This document shows positions 9,950 to 22,161 of a stretch of DNA of 64,000 nucleotides, piece after piece. The stretch comes from Cinnamomum chago (Eukaryota > Streptophyta > Magnoliopsida > Laurales > Lauraceae): contig CP142453.1 in NCBI GenBank assembly GCA_038049695.1, positions 17,922,001 through 17,986,000 of the forward strand, given 5' to 3'. Position 1 is the first letter of the stretch. Each line of letters starts with the position of its first letter. The position numbers were made by a program, and so were the translations under genes. The notes beneath the pieces are model-generated. The model searched no databases. It saw only the letters and a list, made by a program, of their open reading frames with translations, and had not been told where the DNA came from.

Positions 9950-12942
9950 TCAGATTGTGCTGCCTTTTCCTGCTCCAATCCTCCCTCTACCTCTGGGTGT
10001 TGATGTAGACCTCACTTCTTGTAACTTTCCTCTATCAGTGGTATTACTTGCTGATGAAAGTGGCTGTGAAGCTGGCAACGGCTGAGAAAAAGATTGTCTG
10101 ACTCTCCCCTGAACAATCAAAATTTTCAATACAGTAGTTAGTAAATGCATGCATATAATCTAGTTAGAAGAAAAAGTATAAAACATGGGTGAAAGTATTG
10201 TACCCTATGTGCTGGCATGGGCTGTGATGCTGGGTGCGAAGCTGGCATAGGCTGAGAAGGTGGCATGGGCTGTGATGCTGCCATGGGCTGTGATGAAGCT
10301 GTCATGGGCTGTGATGCAGAATGAAATAGTCTTGAATTTGGATGCACTGGTCCCTTGCAAGACCTGGCATTATGGCCTGTTTTCAAGCATCTAGCACAAG
10401 TCATTGTTCTGTTCCTTCTGGAAACTCTACTGGAACTATGTACCTCATCCGCTTCCCTCCTCCTCAACTTCCTTGGCCTACCTGCAGGTCTTCTATACAA
10501 TGGAGGAGCAACTGGTTCCATTCCACTTTCTATCCAATCATGCATGCCAGGTACAGCGTGTATCATACTACTATATGCATTCAAATACATCTCTTTGCTG
10601 TAGCATTCATGAATATAATCTTCAGGCCTTCCTTGATTCATGTATATACATGCTATGGCATGCTTACAAGGTATCCCAGTCAAATCCCACATTCTGCATA
10701 AACATGTTCTACTCTCAATGTTCACAACATAAGTTTTGGTAAAACAGTCAACCTCAAACTCACCTCTGCCTGACCAATTGGGAAAACAATGACTGCTGTC
10801 ATGCTTGTTTTTTTCCAACTTCTCCAATATCGCAGGACATATTGTCCCATCATATTTAGTCATTCCTTTTAACTTCACTTGAGTTCTAATCATAAGTTTC
10901 CTCCTGACACACTCAAGCAAACTAACAATTGGTTTCTCCCTAGCTTCAAGTATGTAACTGTTGAAAGATTCACAGAGGTTATTTGTTAATGCATCACATT
11001 TGGCCCTTGTAGTAAAATGAGATCTGGCCCACCTGTTTGGATTAGCAGATATCAGCCAATTATATGCAGCCTGGTCCATCTCTTTCACCCTCTGCATATG
11101 ACTATCAAACTCTCTGGGTGATCCACATGATGCTGCAGCCCACATAGCATCTTTCAATAATTTGCCTCTAAACAATTTTTTGAAGTTATCATACATATGT
11201 CGCAGACAGTGCCTGATTTCAGCAGTAGGAACTACTACCTCAAAAGCTGCGTCAAGCCCTTTCTGTCTATCAGACAAAAAAATCCAGCCCATGTCACCCC
11301 CATTTCCAATGTCATCAATTAATGATTTCAAAAACCAAGTCCATGAGTCCAAATTTTCAGCCTCTACAACAACCATTGCAATTGGGAACATATTATCATT
11401 CCCATCTCTACCAACTGCAGCCAACACTTGTCCACCATAACTACCTTTGAGGAAGCACCCGTCTAGGCCAATTATGGGTCTACATCCACCAACGAACCCT
11501 ACCTTTTGTGCCTCATAACAGACGTACAATCTCTGAAAATTTGGAATTCTATCCATGTGAGGTCTTTGTGTCACCACAAATATACTAGTGTTGGGATTGT
11601 ACTTCTGGACAGTGACACAATAGTCCCTCAATCTAGTGTATTGGATTCTAATATCTCCAGAGATGTTATCTGATGCCTTCCTCTTCGCTCGATACAATTT
11701 ATCCTTCGACAAATTAACCTTTAGTTCTCTTCTCAGCTCTTTTTGCATTGCAGGAATTGACCATTTCGGATTGTCACTCATCCTCTGCTGGTATTTAGCA
11801 GCTATATAGCTGGAAGTTACCAAGTGATTTTCAAACCTCATACCACATGCATGTTTGGGTTTGAATGTCTTAATTTGAAATGTCATCTCACCCTGCATGG
11901 GTGATGCATGAATCCTAAACCCACAATCATATTTACAAACAGCCGTGATTCTCTTGTTCTCATTTTTCAGATATTTAATGTCATAGCCTTGCCTTACAGT
12001 CCATTCAACAAGTGCTTGTCTGAAAACTTGTGGACTTGAAAATATCATACCCAACTTCAGTTCAGGATTCTCCATATCAGTCAGCTCATTAAACTCAGGC
12101 CATTTAGACCTGTTGTTCTCATCAGATGAGCTGCACAATGAGTGAAGATCATCCCCATGCTCATCATCTGTAACCCAATTCTCATCAACTGGTATTTGTT
12201 GTTTTCCTTTATGCACCTGTTCCACATTCTCAGAAGATCCTCTAAAGATATTCTCATCTTCTGCCTTCTCAATATCCTCATGTAGCTCAGGTGGCTCATC
12301 AGGATCTATAGGATTCTCTTCACTTTCAACCTCACTGTCATCATCTAAATGATGCTGCTGGTTTTGATAATCTCCAACATCAGGATGCTGATGAACATTA
12401 TCCTCATCATGACCAGCACTTGTTTGAGGATGCTGATGAACATTAGGGTCATCATCACTGTCTTCATCGCCAGAAGATTCATCATCAACATCAGCAGCAT
12501 AGTCATCCTCACAATGAAGTTTCCTACTAATTGATGCTACTTCTGCTGCAGGTAACTGCTTCAAGGGACCTTCGGTGTGAATATTTTGCATCAAGATCTT
12601 CCCCTTAGGTGACACTACCATCAAAGGTTCATGTCCCCTCTCTATATAAACAGTCAACACCTTACTGTCCTTATAATGTTTTAATAGAATAAATACATCC
12701 CTGTCTGATTCAATTCGCATCAAACCATCATCAAAATCCATTCCTGGCACCTTAAAATACATTGAACTGTTCCCTGGGTACCCTAATTCTATCATACAAT
12801 CCCTAAACTCAAAAAATGATGCTTTGTCAATATCAAATTCTCTGACTTCATGTACCATACCCCCAATGTATACACTATTTGGTGGGTCTGTAAAATAACC
12901 ACCATGGTGGAATTCAATTGTAACTTCATCAAACATCTGCAT
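9950..12942 (-). CDS. MuDR-type MULE transposase
   Basis: Two exons on the minus strand (12942-10204 and 10108-9950) join in phase 0 across a 95-base intron, giving about 965 residues. Order: a PB1-like N-terminal domain (about 1-105); an acidic, His/Asp-rich linker (about 140-265); the MuDR DNA-binding region; the DDE core with GLDGCFLKG (near 490), FLSDRQKG (near 559) and NLCESFNSY (near 657); a SWIM finger CLCRMWDLTGIPCKH (near 750); and a CCHC knuckle CARCLKTGHNARSC (near 850). Then come SQPM repeats and an RG-rich tail. It cuts and pastes the element by its TIRs. No break is visible. The sequence ctacatgcag just upstream could be a 5'-UTR intron acceptor, making ATGTTTGATG the true start, two codons in. 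Confidence 0.92.
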
Positions 12943-14704
12943 GTAGAACCTTATACCAGTTAAGAAAAAAACAAAATGTGTAATTTCTTAATCTAACATA
13001 TGCAATTTCATAATCTTGATCATTTCTATAGTGCTTCTAAATAATATTCTAAATAACATACAAACACAAGGTGTAGTGATCATTTTCACATTATAGAACC
13101 ACCCATGTTCACTACATTTGTTAATGTCAATGTGTGTGCTGTGCATTGATTATGATGTACACATAGATCTAAGACATACATCTGACCCTTAAGAAAATGC
13201 TAGTTGCATTATAATATTGTTCTCCATATAAAACTAAAGTAAATTAGCTGTTGAAGGTAAGTCATTCTGCAGAAAAGCTATAGGGAAGTGTTTCTCCTTT
13301 ACTTCGTGATTCTCCTTTATTTCAAATGTACTACTCCTAGCTGCTTCTTGTGTGGCAGGAAAAATAAAAATACTGCCACTTTATTCCCAACATACTGCAC
13401 AGAATAATAATCTTGAAATCACATTGCTGAATGAATTGGTCAGGTACCATTTTACAATGCAGCATTCATTTTCTACTGTTCAAACAGGAAAAGAAATCCA
13501 TGGAGATTGAAAAGCATGGACATCAACCTTGTTGGGGATTTAAGAACCACGAGACATCCTTTTGCTATGGAATCTGTCCATCAAATAAATTCATATAGGA
13601 GATCCCAAGGGTTTGCTTTAGATTTATTTATGTTCTGTTGGACAAGACTCCCATTTCAGTATTTCTATGCTATGGTATAAGGTCATGATGGTGGTGGTGG
13701 TGGTGGTGGTGGTGGTGGTGGACAATAACAACGACGATATGTGTATGTGCCTAATCACTTCTCCATGATGCCAGCACGGCTAATTCTATTGTATTAGAGA
13801 AACAATGAATGTATACATTTGACATCCACTGCTGTCTATCTTGTTGCAACATTCACAGGTGACAACGTGTGTTATGGACTTATGGGATTCCACCCCAAAC
13901 CACCATGGCAACAGTTTAAAAGCATGATCTCGATTTTTTCCCGGATTGATGACCTGAACCCAACAGTGACGTCAAAATGAGAGAGCCATGGAAGAAATCC
14001 TAATTTTCTTCCGTTCCAAAATGCATACCACTTTGGAATCCATATTTCAAGAAACTATGATACACAACATAGAAAACAGAATCTATGAAATCATTTCAAT
14101 ATACAAAGGGGGTTTAGTAAAACATCAGTTTCAACTGGTTTGTATCGTCGTCACATCAAGAGAGAAATCATCAACAACTTGCAAACAGTAATATTGGAGA
14201 AATGAATGGGCCCCACAAGATGGCATCTTTGATCTCTCTTTCCTTGTCTTCTTCTTCTTCAACCTTCAAACCCACATACAATCCAACAAGGGTTGACTGT
14301 GGTCCCCTCCATGTGTAACAGCCACCATGGCTAACCCACAAAAGTAGCAGACAGGTGGGGTTTCTATTCCACCAACATTCAAACACAAACAATAAACAAA
14401 AGAAACAGATTTTTTCAAGAGGGGACCATTTTCGACAGCGAAAGGTCCTACCAAAGAAACCGTATCAGACATCACCATATCAGACAAAAAGGTTCAAAAT
14501 CTTAAACCCATGGTCATCGGGTATGAGATCATACCTCTGAAACCGCTGATGGACCTTCGGTGTGGATCTATTGTTCTTCTTGAGAGATCTGATGCATGCA
14601 AGGAAGGAGGAGAAGATTTCACCTAAAATCGCCAGAACCCTAACTGCAAGTGAAAAGGGGAAAAACCAGAAAAAATCGCTAACAGTAAAGCGCATATATC
14701 AAGG
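12943..14704. other. MULE subterminal noncoding region
   Basis: This lies upstream of the transposase start, between it and the right TIR, and should hold the transposase promoter and leader. It contains a GGT trinucleotide run at about 13689-13721. No further coding exon was recognised. The 14200-14700 part is CT-rich on one strand, as in plant leaders. Confidence 0.5.
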
Positions 14705-14851
14705 GTAAATTTGTCATTTACTAAATTCCGTCACGGCAGTTAGTATTTGCATGTCAACCCAAAGTACAGGTAGGTTTAGTCACAAATACTAAAGTACATG
14801 GGCCACTCTGCAAAACGACCAAAGTACAGGTAGGTATAGTGCTTTTTTCCC
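14705..14851 (-). repeat. MULE right terminal inverted repeat
   Basis: Reverse complement of 8739-8880, ending gtagtgcttttttccc-like sequence right at the 9-bp duplication. Similarity covers about 100-140 bases with scattered mismatches. Confidence 0.85.
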
Positions 14852-14860
14852 TTTAACTTG

Positions 14861-17362
14861 ATTGGATAGGGTTACTGAGCAAGATGGATTTTTTCATCTG
14901 GACTATTTAATCACTTATTCATAATATATATATATATATATATTTTAAAATTTGAATTCACATAAAGAAGTTTAACAAAAGTGGACTCTAAATTGATTGA
15001 TAGAGTTTATCTCTTAAAATTGATTTGAGATCCAATTTCTCAAATTGATTTGAGATTAGAGTCCAATTTTGCAATCGATTGCGAAATCGGACTCCAATTT
15101 CGAAATCAGATCTTCTGTCTATAATATATGTTAATGGGTCTAACCTGCACTATTTAATTTGAAGCATTTGTTTGATGTTTTCTTTTATAAATCGATGGAC
15201 TGAATGTCCTATCAAATGTAATACGGAATCCAATCTTTGTTCTTGCCTAATCTTGGCTCATTCTTTGACTTGCCAAGTCAAGTGGAGTCCACATAAACTC
15301 GGGGAGTCAAGTTAGATTTTTTATAATTAAAAAGGTTAAAAAAAAAAGAAAAAAAAGGGGATTTAAAGTTGGCGGCTAAACATGAAAAATAATCATCAAT
15401 TATCAAAGCTCACTATTAATATTATTAGAGAAATTGTATGGCCCGACTGCCATATAGCCCATACCAGATCGAGTCCGGCATGTGCTGCGGACGAACTCCC
15501 AATAAATCTTGATATGATAGAGTAGATAGGGATCAAACTCTTGGTTATAGAGTTTTGATTAGGATCATACTCCCATTTTCGCAGAACTCCCATGCTCGTT
15601 GAGAGATGTAGGATTTCAGGAAATTAAAGGTAGAGTCCGTCGAAGTCGTGAATCCTAAGGATCGCTTTATATAAGGAAGATGCGACCCCTTGAACTATCA
15701 TTCAAATCACTCAAAAGATCAAGAGAGCATTCGCAGCACCAGCAGTTTCGTTCAAATACATGAAAAAATTTGAGCAGTTAACTTTGAATTCATGCATCCA
15801 CCTCATACTTTAATGAGAAAGGTTGTTGTATCTGTGATTCAATGAATTAAATTGTGAGAGAGGCTGCAAAGATATATAGTGGGTGATAGTTTTTTCTTTG
15901 TCACTGATTGTTGGATGGATTTGAGTGCCCGTTGAGTATGGTAACTGGTAAGTAACTTGACTTGGGGATAGGTGTTGGAGAGGATTGCAAGAGGACATTG
16001 ATTATTCAAGTCCTCCTCCGCAATTTTCAAACCAGTCATCTGAAGTAAACTGGAACCGATCATATTTTTTTTTTTACTTTGGATCTTCATTTCTTGTTCT
16101 CACATGGACCCAAATTTATCTGAGAGGTGGATCCATCCTTTAAAAGATAGTAATGGATCCAGATACATCATTCTTTCGTACAGGACCCAATCCCTTTGCA
16201 CTTTGCAAGTCTAGCGTTGGGAACTATATGCTTCCAAGATGATGGTTTTGGTGTATTGATATAGCTTGTTTTGATAACACTTTGTTAAAAATGATCAGGT
16301 ATATTAATGGTGCATGGCACCGCCAGTTCATTGTGAGGCCCACCATTGACCATAACATATACTCTTGTGGTGATTTCCTGTGCTCTACTTTTTTACTCTC
16401 TCGATCTCTCTCTCCCCTCTTCAAATTACTTGAATGTTTTGTTTAGAATTCCATTCAGTTGAAATGCTGTACTCATCTACTATTGTCATTGTTAGCTTTT
16501 GGGGCTTTTACATTTATCTATAGTGTAAAACTAAGTTCTTTCATTCCCTTTTAACTACATTACTACTGCACTTACTGCATATTATCAAATCCATGTTTCC
16601 TTTTCAATCATTTCCAATGTTATGTATTTATACTGTTACCTTATCTATTCTCTGCACCTCAATGGAAGACTAAAAGAGAGCCTGAATCAACCTGCTTGAT
16701 AATATTCTCTGCCTTGTTTATCTGGGAGAGTATCATGTAATGCTGCTGTAATTGTGAGTTCTTAAACCTTCTGGGTTGGGGTTTAAGGGTTTGAAAATTC
16801 CTAGCTAGTCATTCCACCTTAGCCCCAGTGGAAAACATGAATCTTTATTTTGGGGTTTTAGGCTTGAAAGCTGCTTGTAGAATTTTTGGCTTGTTTGTTC
16901 TGTGGTTTGCTTATTTGAAACTTGTCTTTTCTTTTCTTTTTGGTTCATAGACCTTGGTAACTGGAAAAGAAAAATCCCTTGCTTTCTCCCCTCTTTTCTT
17001 TGTTCTTATCCTTGTGAGCTGTGATGTTAGCATTGTATCCCCCTCGAACGAAAATCCTAGGTCTGCCATTGACCTTACCCCTTAACATCATTTTTTCAAT
17101 AGTTACAGGCAATATCACTTTTGAGTAATATGGGCTTAGGTAGATATTTGGTCCCTATATTCATGCTATATTTTCTGTTATAATTCCTGTCATGGCAGGA
17201 TGCTAGAGAAAACAGTACTGAAATTCCACCCCTCATCCAAAGAATGATCTATAGAATATGAAGAATCACACATTCCACAGATCCCAAGTTTTCTTTCTAA
17301 GCGACCATTGCCAACTCAAGAAGTAGTCTTGTGTTGGGAGAATCTGGTTTTGGTATCTGGTA
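14861..17362. other. Intergenic DNA between MULE and Tat element
   Basis: A TA microsatellite sits at about 14925-14942. A TATATAAGG box at 15668-15676, followed by an A/C-rich leader-like stretch, resembles a retroelement or pararetrovirus-type promoter, but nothing else supports one. The rest is AT-rich with no recognised gene. Confidence 0.4.
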
Positions 17363-17367
17363 CCAGT

Positions 17368-18107
17368 TGTAAGTGCAGAAATAATAATACTCACAAGATC
17401 AGGATGCCTCTCAGGACTTACTCAATGCATGGAGGAGATAGCTGCGACGGTCTGAACCTGAAAGAGGAGAAAGACAAGGGTCAGAGGACCCTGGCTCTGG
17501 GCAGCGCAGGGCTCTCCGATGCTTAAGTCAGCAATGGATCGGAGAAGGAGAAGAAGAAAGACTGAGTGTCTCTGTGAGAGTGCTTACCCCTTGCTCCCTT
17601 CGGCTCGTGCCTTATATATGGAACAGTCTGGGGTGAGTGTCAGTGGGCTTGGTGATGTGACCTGGGTCACATCAGCCCACAAAGTCATTATTGAAGGTCC
17701 ATCATAGCCCTCTTTGCATTTAATGTGGGTCCGATCAGCCCATACTACATTTAATGTGGGTCCGATCAGCCCATACTACATTTAATGCCAGTCACATTGG
17801 GCCTGATCCTGCCCTGATCTGGTGGTGGCTGAAGTCCCATCAGATCCCTTCCTTGGGTCTTGCCACGACAGGGCCGTGGCTGTTAGCTGCAGGCGCAATA
17901 CTGCATTGCCGAGCTTGCGTTGCCGAGACTGAACGGTATGCGCGACCGAACTGAATTCTGTTTGGCCGAGACGAGCACGTAGTGCCGAGACCGATATGGA
18001 TCGGATCGTAGCCGAGATCAAGGGACGTGGTCCCCCATACAGTAGCTAACCGAGCACACCCTAGCCGAGACCAAGAGAAACTGGTTCACGAAATGGGCCC
18101 CCACACA
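17368..18107 (-). repeat. Tat element 3' LTR (740 bp)
   Basis: Bounded by TG..CA ends (TGTGTGGGGG..CACTTACA on the minus strand) and identical to 28181-28920 wherever compared. Contains a duplicated 28-30-base segment (catttaatgtgggtccgatc) and a minus-strand TATATAAGG box near 17613. Confidence 0.95.
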
Positions 18108-18478
18108 ATCGCCCCTCAGTTCTTGACCTCTAGGGCTCTCTCGGGCACTAGGGTTAAGAGCTGGACTGATCCCTTCCTCTAGGGTTAAGAACCGAACCAG
18201 TTTCCCGAGACGGATAGTGCTCGCCTTCCATCCGCTTTTGTTTAAGGGTTCTGACTCATTCGGCGCCAGACGCCGCCGCTGCTTCGTCTGCCAGAGATAA
18301 TAAAGGGGGCAATAAATGCGGGGCTATGATTAGTATGGGAAGGCAAACCATCATCGCAACCGCGCCACGCGTTATTGCCTGGTAGGCTCTCTTGTCTTTT
18401 CGAGGGGGGCGTGCGACGCAAGCCGAGGCGACATCCCACTCGTGTCCCGCTTCGAATTCCGGAATGGCGCCCATTCCT

Positions 18479-18490
18479 CCCCTTTATATT
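18479..18490 (+). promoter_or_regulatory. TATA-like box for the antisense ORF
   Basis: cctttatattcact followed by a CT-rich leader (cttctgtcttctccc) on the plus strand, 316-327 bases before the ATG of the antisense ORF. The layout is that of a plant core promoter facing against the retrotransposon's own transcription. Function inferred. Confidence 0.45.
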
Positions 18491-18805
18491 CACTTCTGTC
18501 TTCTCCCTTTGTCATCTCTGCAAACGAACCTTGTCGAAGCTCTGCTAGAACCTCTGTTCGCCGGAACCTTCACTGCCAGAACCACCTCCGTCGCCTCCTA
18601 GCTTCTTCCAGGACTTCCTCTAGGACCAGTGAGGGACCAACGGCCTGAGTTGTGATTTCGCCCGAGTCTGTGAGTCTCTCTGCCTCGATTCTCTTCTCTT
18701 CCGTTTTGTATTTCTGACCTAAACCCCTCCTAGGATCTCCTCCGTCCCTCAGGTCCTTCCACAGTTCAGACCCCTAGAGGTTGTTAGGGTTCCTTAGATT
18801 CAGAG

Positions 18806-21043
18806 ATGGGGATTTTCACCCATTGGATAGATTCCCAGGCGGGCCTGGCAACTCTTAGGAGAGTCTACATGATTCCAGACGATGTCCAGATCATGGCAGC
18901 CGACCCCTCCATCTACTCATTTCGCAACGGCTGGATGCCGTTTCCCTTGATAGCCGTGATCGAGGGTGTGGTCAGATTCCCCTTGCACCCTCTCCTTAGG
19001 TCTTGTTTGGAGACCTGGAACCTCAGCCCCTGTCAGTTAATGCCCAATGGGTATAAGATCATCATGGGCATCGCCGAGCTGAATAGGATTCTAGACATCA
19101 GCCTCGGTGTCCATGATATAGAGGATATATATGACCTCTGCAAGTCCAGGGAGGGGGTCACCTACTCTCTTCGTGTCAAGGCCAAGTGCCAACCCCTCGT
19201 CACGGCGTTGGAGGACTCCAATAAATACGCCGGAGATGACCGCCTGCTCGTCTCGGGAAACTAGGAGTTCGGCGAGACCGAGACCGAAGCAGCTAGGAGG
19301 GTCCGAGTCCCTCGACGCTTCGGGACTCCACCGAGTAAAGACCTAACTCCCTGGGTTTCGGATTTCTTCTTATGTTTGATCTCTGCTGCCGGATTCTAAC
19401 TCGGCTGTTTTTTGCAGACCTTTCTCAGCGCAAGCGCGAAGCCCAGCTGAACGGTTGGAGAAGGCACTCACCTTGGCTGAACAAGGTGTACTGCTACCAC
19501 GGCCACCACACAAGAGCTGCCTACTCTCTTCTGAAGTACGAGCCGAGATACGTGTCTTATACACGGAAATCCGGCAACCCGGAGAGATTCGCCCCCGATC
19601 TAGCAGAAACCAGCGGGACCGTCTCGGTTGCGGGAGCGTACCCAACGTTGGCCGTGGTCGCGGGCATCCCGCTAAGGGAAATTGAAGACTATACCTCCGG
19701 AGCCGAGGTAGACTCTCCGACAAGGGAAGTTGAGAACTATTCTTCCGGAGCCGAGGCCGAAGCCGACAATATGGAGAGGCGCAGGCCGGCGTTTCAGCCG
19801 CGGAATCTGGCGGACACCGTCCTCGGTGGCGGTAGACAGGCTGCCGCACCCCGCACTGCCCCGCCCTCCTTCGGGACCATCGTCCCTGCCAGAGTTGAGG
19901 CCCGACCTCCCCCAGACTCGGAAAGCGAGAGGCCGAGGAAAAAGGCGAAGGGGAAGGGGCTGGATCAGGAGGAGCGATCACGGCAACGTTCACCCCAAGC
20001 TGCGAGGGAGAGGGCAGCGGACGTGATGCCCACTCCGGCGGTTCCTCTGGTGGAGAGTCGCTCCGAGCCTCAGGCGGCAACGTCCTCGGGTGCCGAACCG
20101 GCCGAGTTCAGGCCGGACATGGAGCTGAGGAAGGGGAGGCCCCTAAATGCTGAGGACAGACTGGTGGGGAGCCCAGATGTCATTGCGGCGCTCAGCCGAG
20201 CCTGTGCACTCCCCAAGGACATGGAGAGGCACAGGTCGGTAGACTCCCCCCTGCTGCTTATGAGGACCATACAGCACTCCCTTGCTGTAAGTGCCCGACT
20301 TTCCTGGTCACAGGTGTTTCTATCTTTTGACATTTCTTGCTTTCGTGCTGAGCTTTTTTTTTTTTTTTTTTTTGTTTGCTCCGCTGCAGGCTGTCCAAAG
20401 GCTCCAGATAGTCGCTGACAGAATAGCGGAAGAGGACAACCGGCTGGCCCGCCTAGCAAAGGAAAAGCAGAGAGCCGAAGCCGAACTGAAGGCGGCCAAG
20501 GAGGAGCTGAAGGCGGAGGCGGCCAAGACTGCAGAGCTCAATGCTCAATCAGATATAATGGCCAGCGACCTCTGCAAAGCAAGGTCAGAGAGCTTCGAGC
20601 GGCAAACAAAGCTCCAGGCAGAGGAAAAGAGGTCGGCGGGGTTCAAGGCCGAGCTGGAGCTGGAAAGGAAGGCGAAGGAGGAACTTCTTGCATCGAAGGA
20701 GGAACTCCTTGCATCGAAAAAAACCGAGGTCGATGCCGCCTTCCTGGAGGGGACTGAGGAAGCTGCGAAAATTTATATTGATCAAATCACGGCACTCAGC
20801 CCGAAGCTCTACCGACTCGGCTGCAAGGCCGTGTTGAAGAAGATGGGGGTTCCTGCAGATGATCCGATATATCAGAATCTCCCCGAGCTCGGAGATGAGC
20901 CCCTAGATGAAGCCCTGGCCGAGACCCCTGCCACTCCGGCCGAAGTCCCTTCCGAGCCAACGCCTGACCCCGTTGAAGAAGCTCCTCAAGCCGAGGCCGC
21001 CGTGGTCGTTATCGAAGACATAGAAGCAGGGCCGTCGACTTGA
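18806..21043 (+). CDS. Tat antisense ORF: gypsy-type transposon N-domain plus coiled coil (one nonsense codon)
   Basis: Three exons fit in phase (18806-19334, 19418-20286, 20390-21043), with donors GTAAAG and GTAAGT and acceptors TTTTGCAG and CTGCAG, giving 684 codons. The first 150 residues match the plant 'putative gypsy type transposon' domain (FPLHPLLRSCLETWNLSPCQ, NGYKIIMGI). The middle is low-complexity, proline- and charge-rich, with a nuclear-signal-like RPRKKAKGKG. The last exon is a long coiled coil (KEKQRAEAELKAAKEELKAE) with an acidic proline tail. A TAG at 19262-19264 sits where relatives have Trp (VSGN-stop-EFGE), so this copy makes at most a truncated protein. It runs opposite to gag-pol, as known for Tat extra ORFs; its role is unknown. 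Confidence 0.7.
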
Positions 21044-21359
21044 CTTCCTCTTTCTTCTTATAAAATGTAGTCTTTGTTTTAAACTATTTCAATGTAAGCT
21101 CAAGTGTATGTATCAATGTTATCAATGAAAGGCCCTTTCTCATATTTGTCTCCTGTGTGGTGTGGCTTTTATTTGCTTTTCTTTGTACGCTTTCCGTGAG
21201 TGTTATGAATCTGGGTGTGAGTTCGGACTAGAGTGGACCGGTTAGATTAGGGTTCTCTGTGAGCGCTCTGACCCCTTGGAGGCCTCTTTTATTTCGGCGA
21301 GACCAGAGAACCGTATCGGACCTGTCAAGGCGGTGGTAGACTGGGTACCATCATCGACC

Positions 21360-22065
21360 GATGCCGTTTCGGCTGATCTAGGTGGCTGAGTGCCAACCAT
21401 AGCCATGGCCAGTTCGGCTGCTCGTCTAGGTGACTGAGTGCCAGCCTGAGACATGGGCCGTTTCGGCAACTCGTCTAGGTGGCTGGGTGCCAACCTTAGA
21501 CATGGGCCGTTTCGGCAGCTCGTCTAGGTGGCTGAGTGCCAACCTTAGACATGGGCCGTTTCGGCAGCTCGTCTAGGTGGCTGAGTGCCAACCTTAGACA
21601 TGGGCCGTTTCGGCACCTCATCTAGGTGGCTGAGTGCCATCCTTAGACATGGGCCGTTTCGGCAACTCGTCTAGGTGGCTGGGTGCCAACCTTAGACATG
21701 GGCCGTTTCGGCAGCTCGTCTAGGTGGCTGAGTGCCAACCTTAGACATGGGCCGTTTCGGCAGCTCGTCTAGGTGGCTGAGTGCCAACCTTAGACATGGG
21801 CCGTTTCGGCAGCTCGTCTAGGTGGCTGAGTGCCAACCTTAGATATAGGCCGTTTCGGCAACTCATCTAGGTGGCTGAGTGCCATCCTTAGATATGGGCC
21901 GTTTCGGCAACTCATCTAGGTGGCTGAGTGCCATCCTTAGATATGGGCTACCATCCTTAGATATGGGCCGTTTCGGCAACTTATCTAGGTGGCTGAGTGC
22001 CATCCTTAGATATGGGCCGTTTCGGCAACTCATCTAGGTGGCTGAGTGCCATCCTTAGACGGTCT
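21360..22065 (-). repeat. 49-bp tandem array in Tat 3' region, about 14 copies
   Basis: The unit begins gggccgtttcggcagctcgt and contains ctaggtggctgagtgcca. Inner copies are near identical; outer copies diverge (gacatgg versus gatatgg), and one copy near 21945 is cut short. Tat elements are known for variable tandem repeats in this place that can seed satellite DNA. Confidence 0.9.
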
Positions 22066-22161
22066 TCCATACTCGCACCATTGTCGCTGTCACATTGCCA
22101 TTGATCATCAACTTGCCCCAAAACGAACGTAGTTCTATTAAATCCAGAAGCACTATACAAA

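Larger units (their letters stand above)
8739..14851. mobile_element. Complete MULE (Mutator-like element), 6.1 kb
   Basis: The element starts gggaaaaaagcactatacct and ends with the reverse complement. It is flanked by a perfect 9-bp target duplication tttaacttg at 8730-8738 and 14852-14860, the size made by Mutator transposases. The terminal inverted repeats run at least 100 bases (about 8739-8880 and 14705-14851). Inside are a full MuDR-type transposase gene (minus) and, in the other orientation, a spliced zf-GRF gene. Both reading frames are open, so the element may be recent and potentially active. Confidence 0.95.

Noticed and set aside
10342..10742. Plus-strand open frames of about 110 codons
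   Set aside because: Antisense shadows of the MULE transposase C-terminal region.
12349..12534. Plus-strand open frame rich in Ile and Met
   Set aside because: Antisense of the acidic Asp/His linker of the MULE transposase.
15668..15676. Pararetrovirus-type promoter
   Set aside because: A TATATAAGG box and leader-like sequence alone; no viral coding sequence or primer site nearby.
21360..22065. Regular array that could look like a CRISPR
   Set aside because: Units are head-to-tail copies with no unique spacers, inside a plant retrotransposon; it is a tandem repeat.
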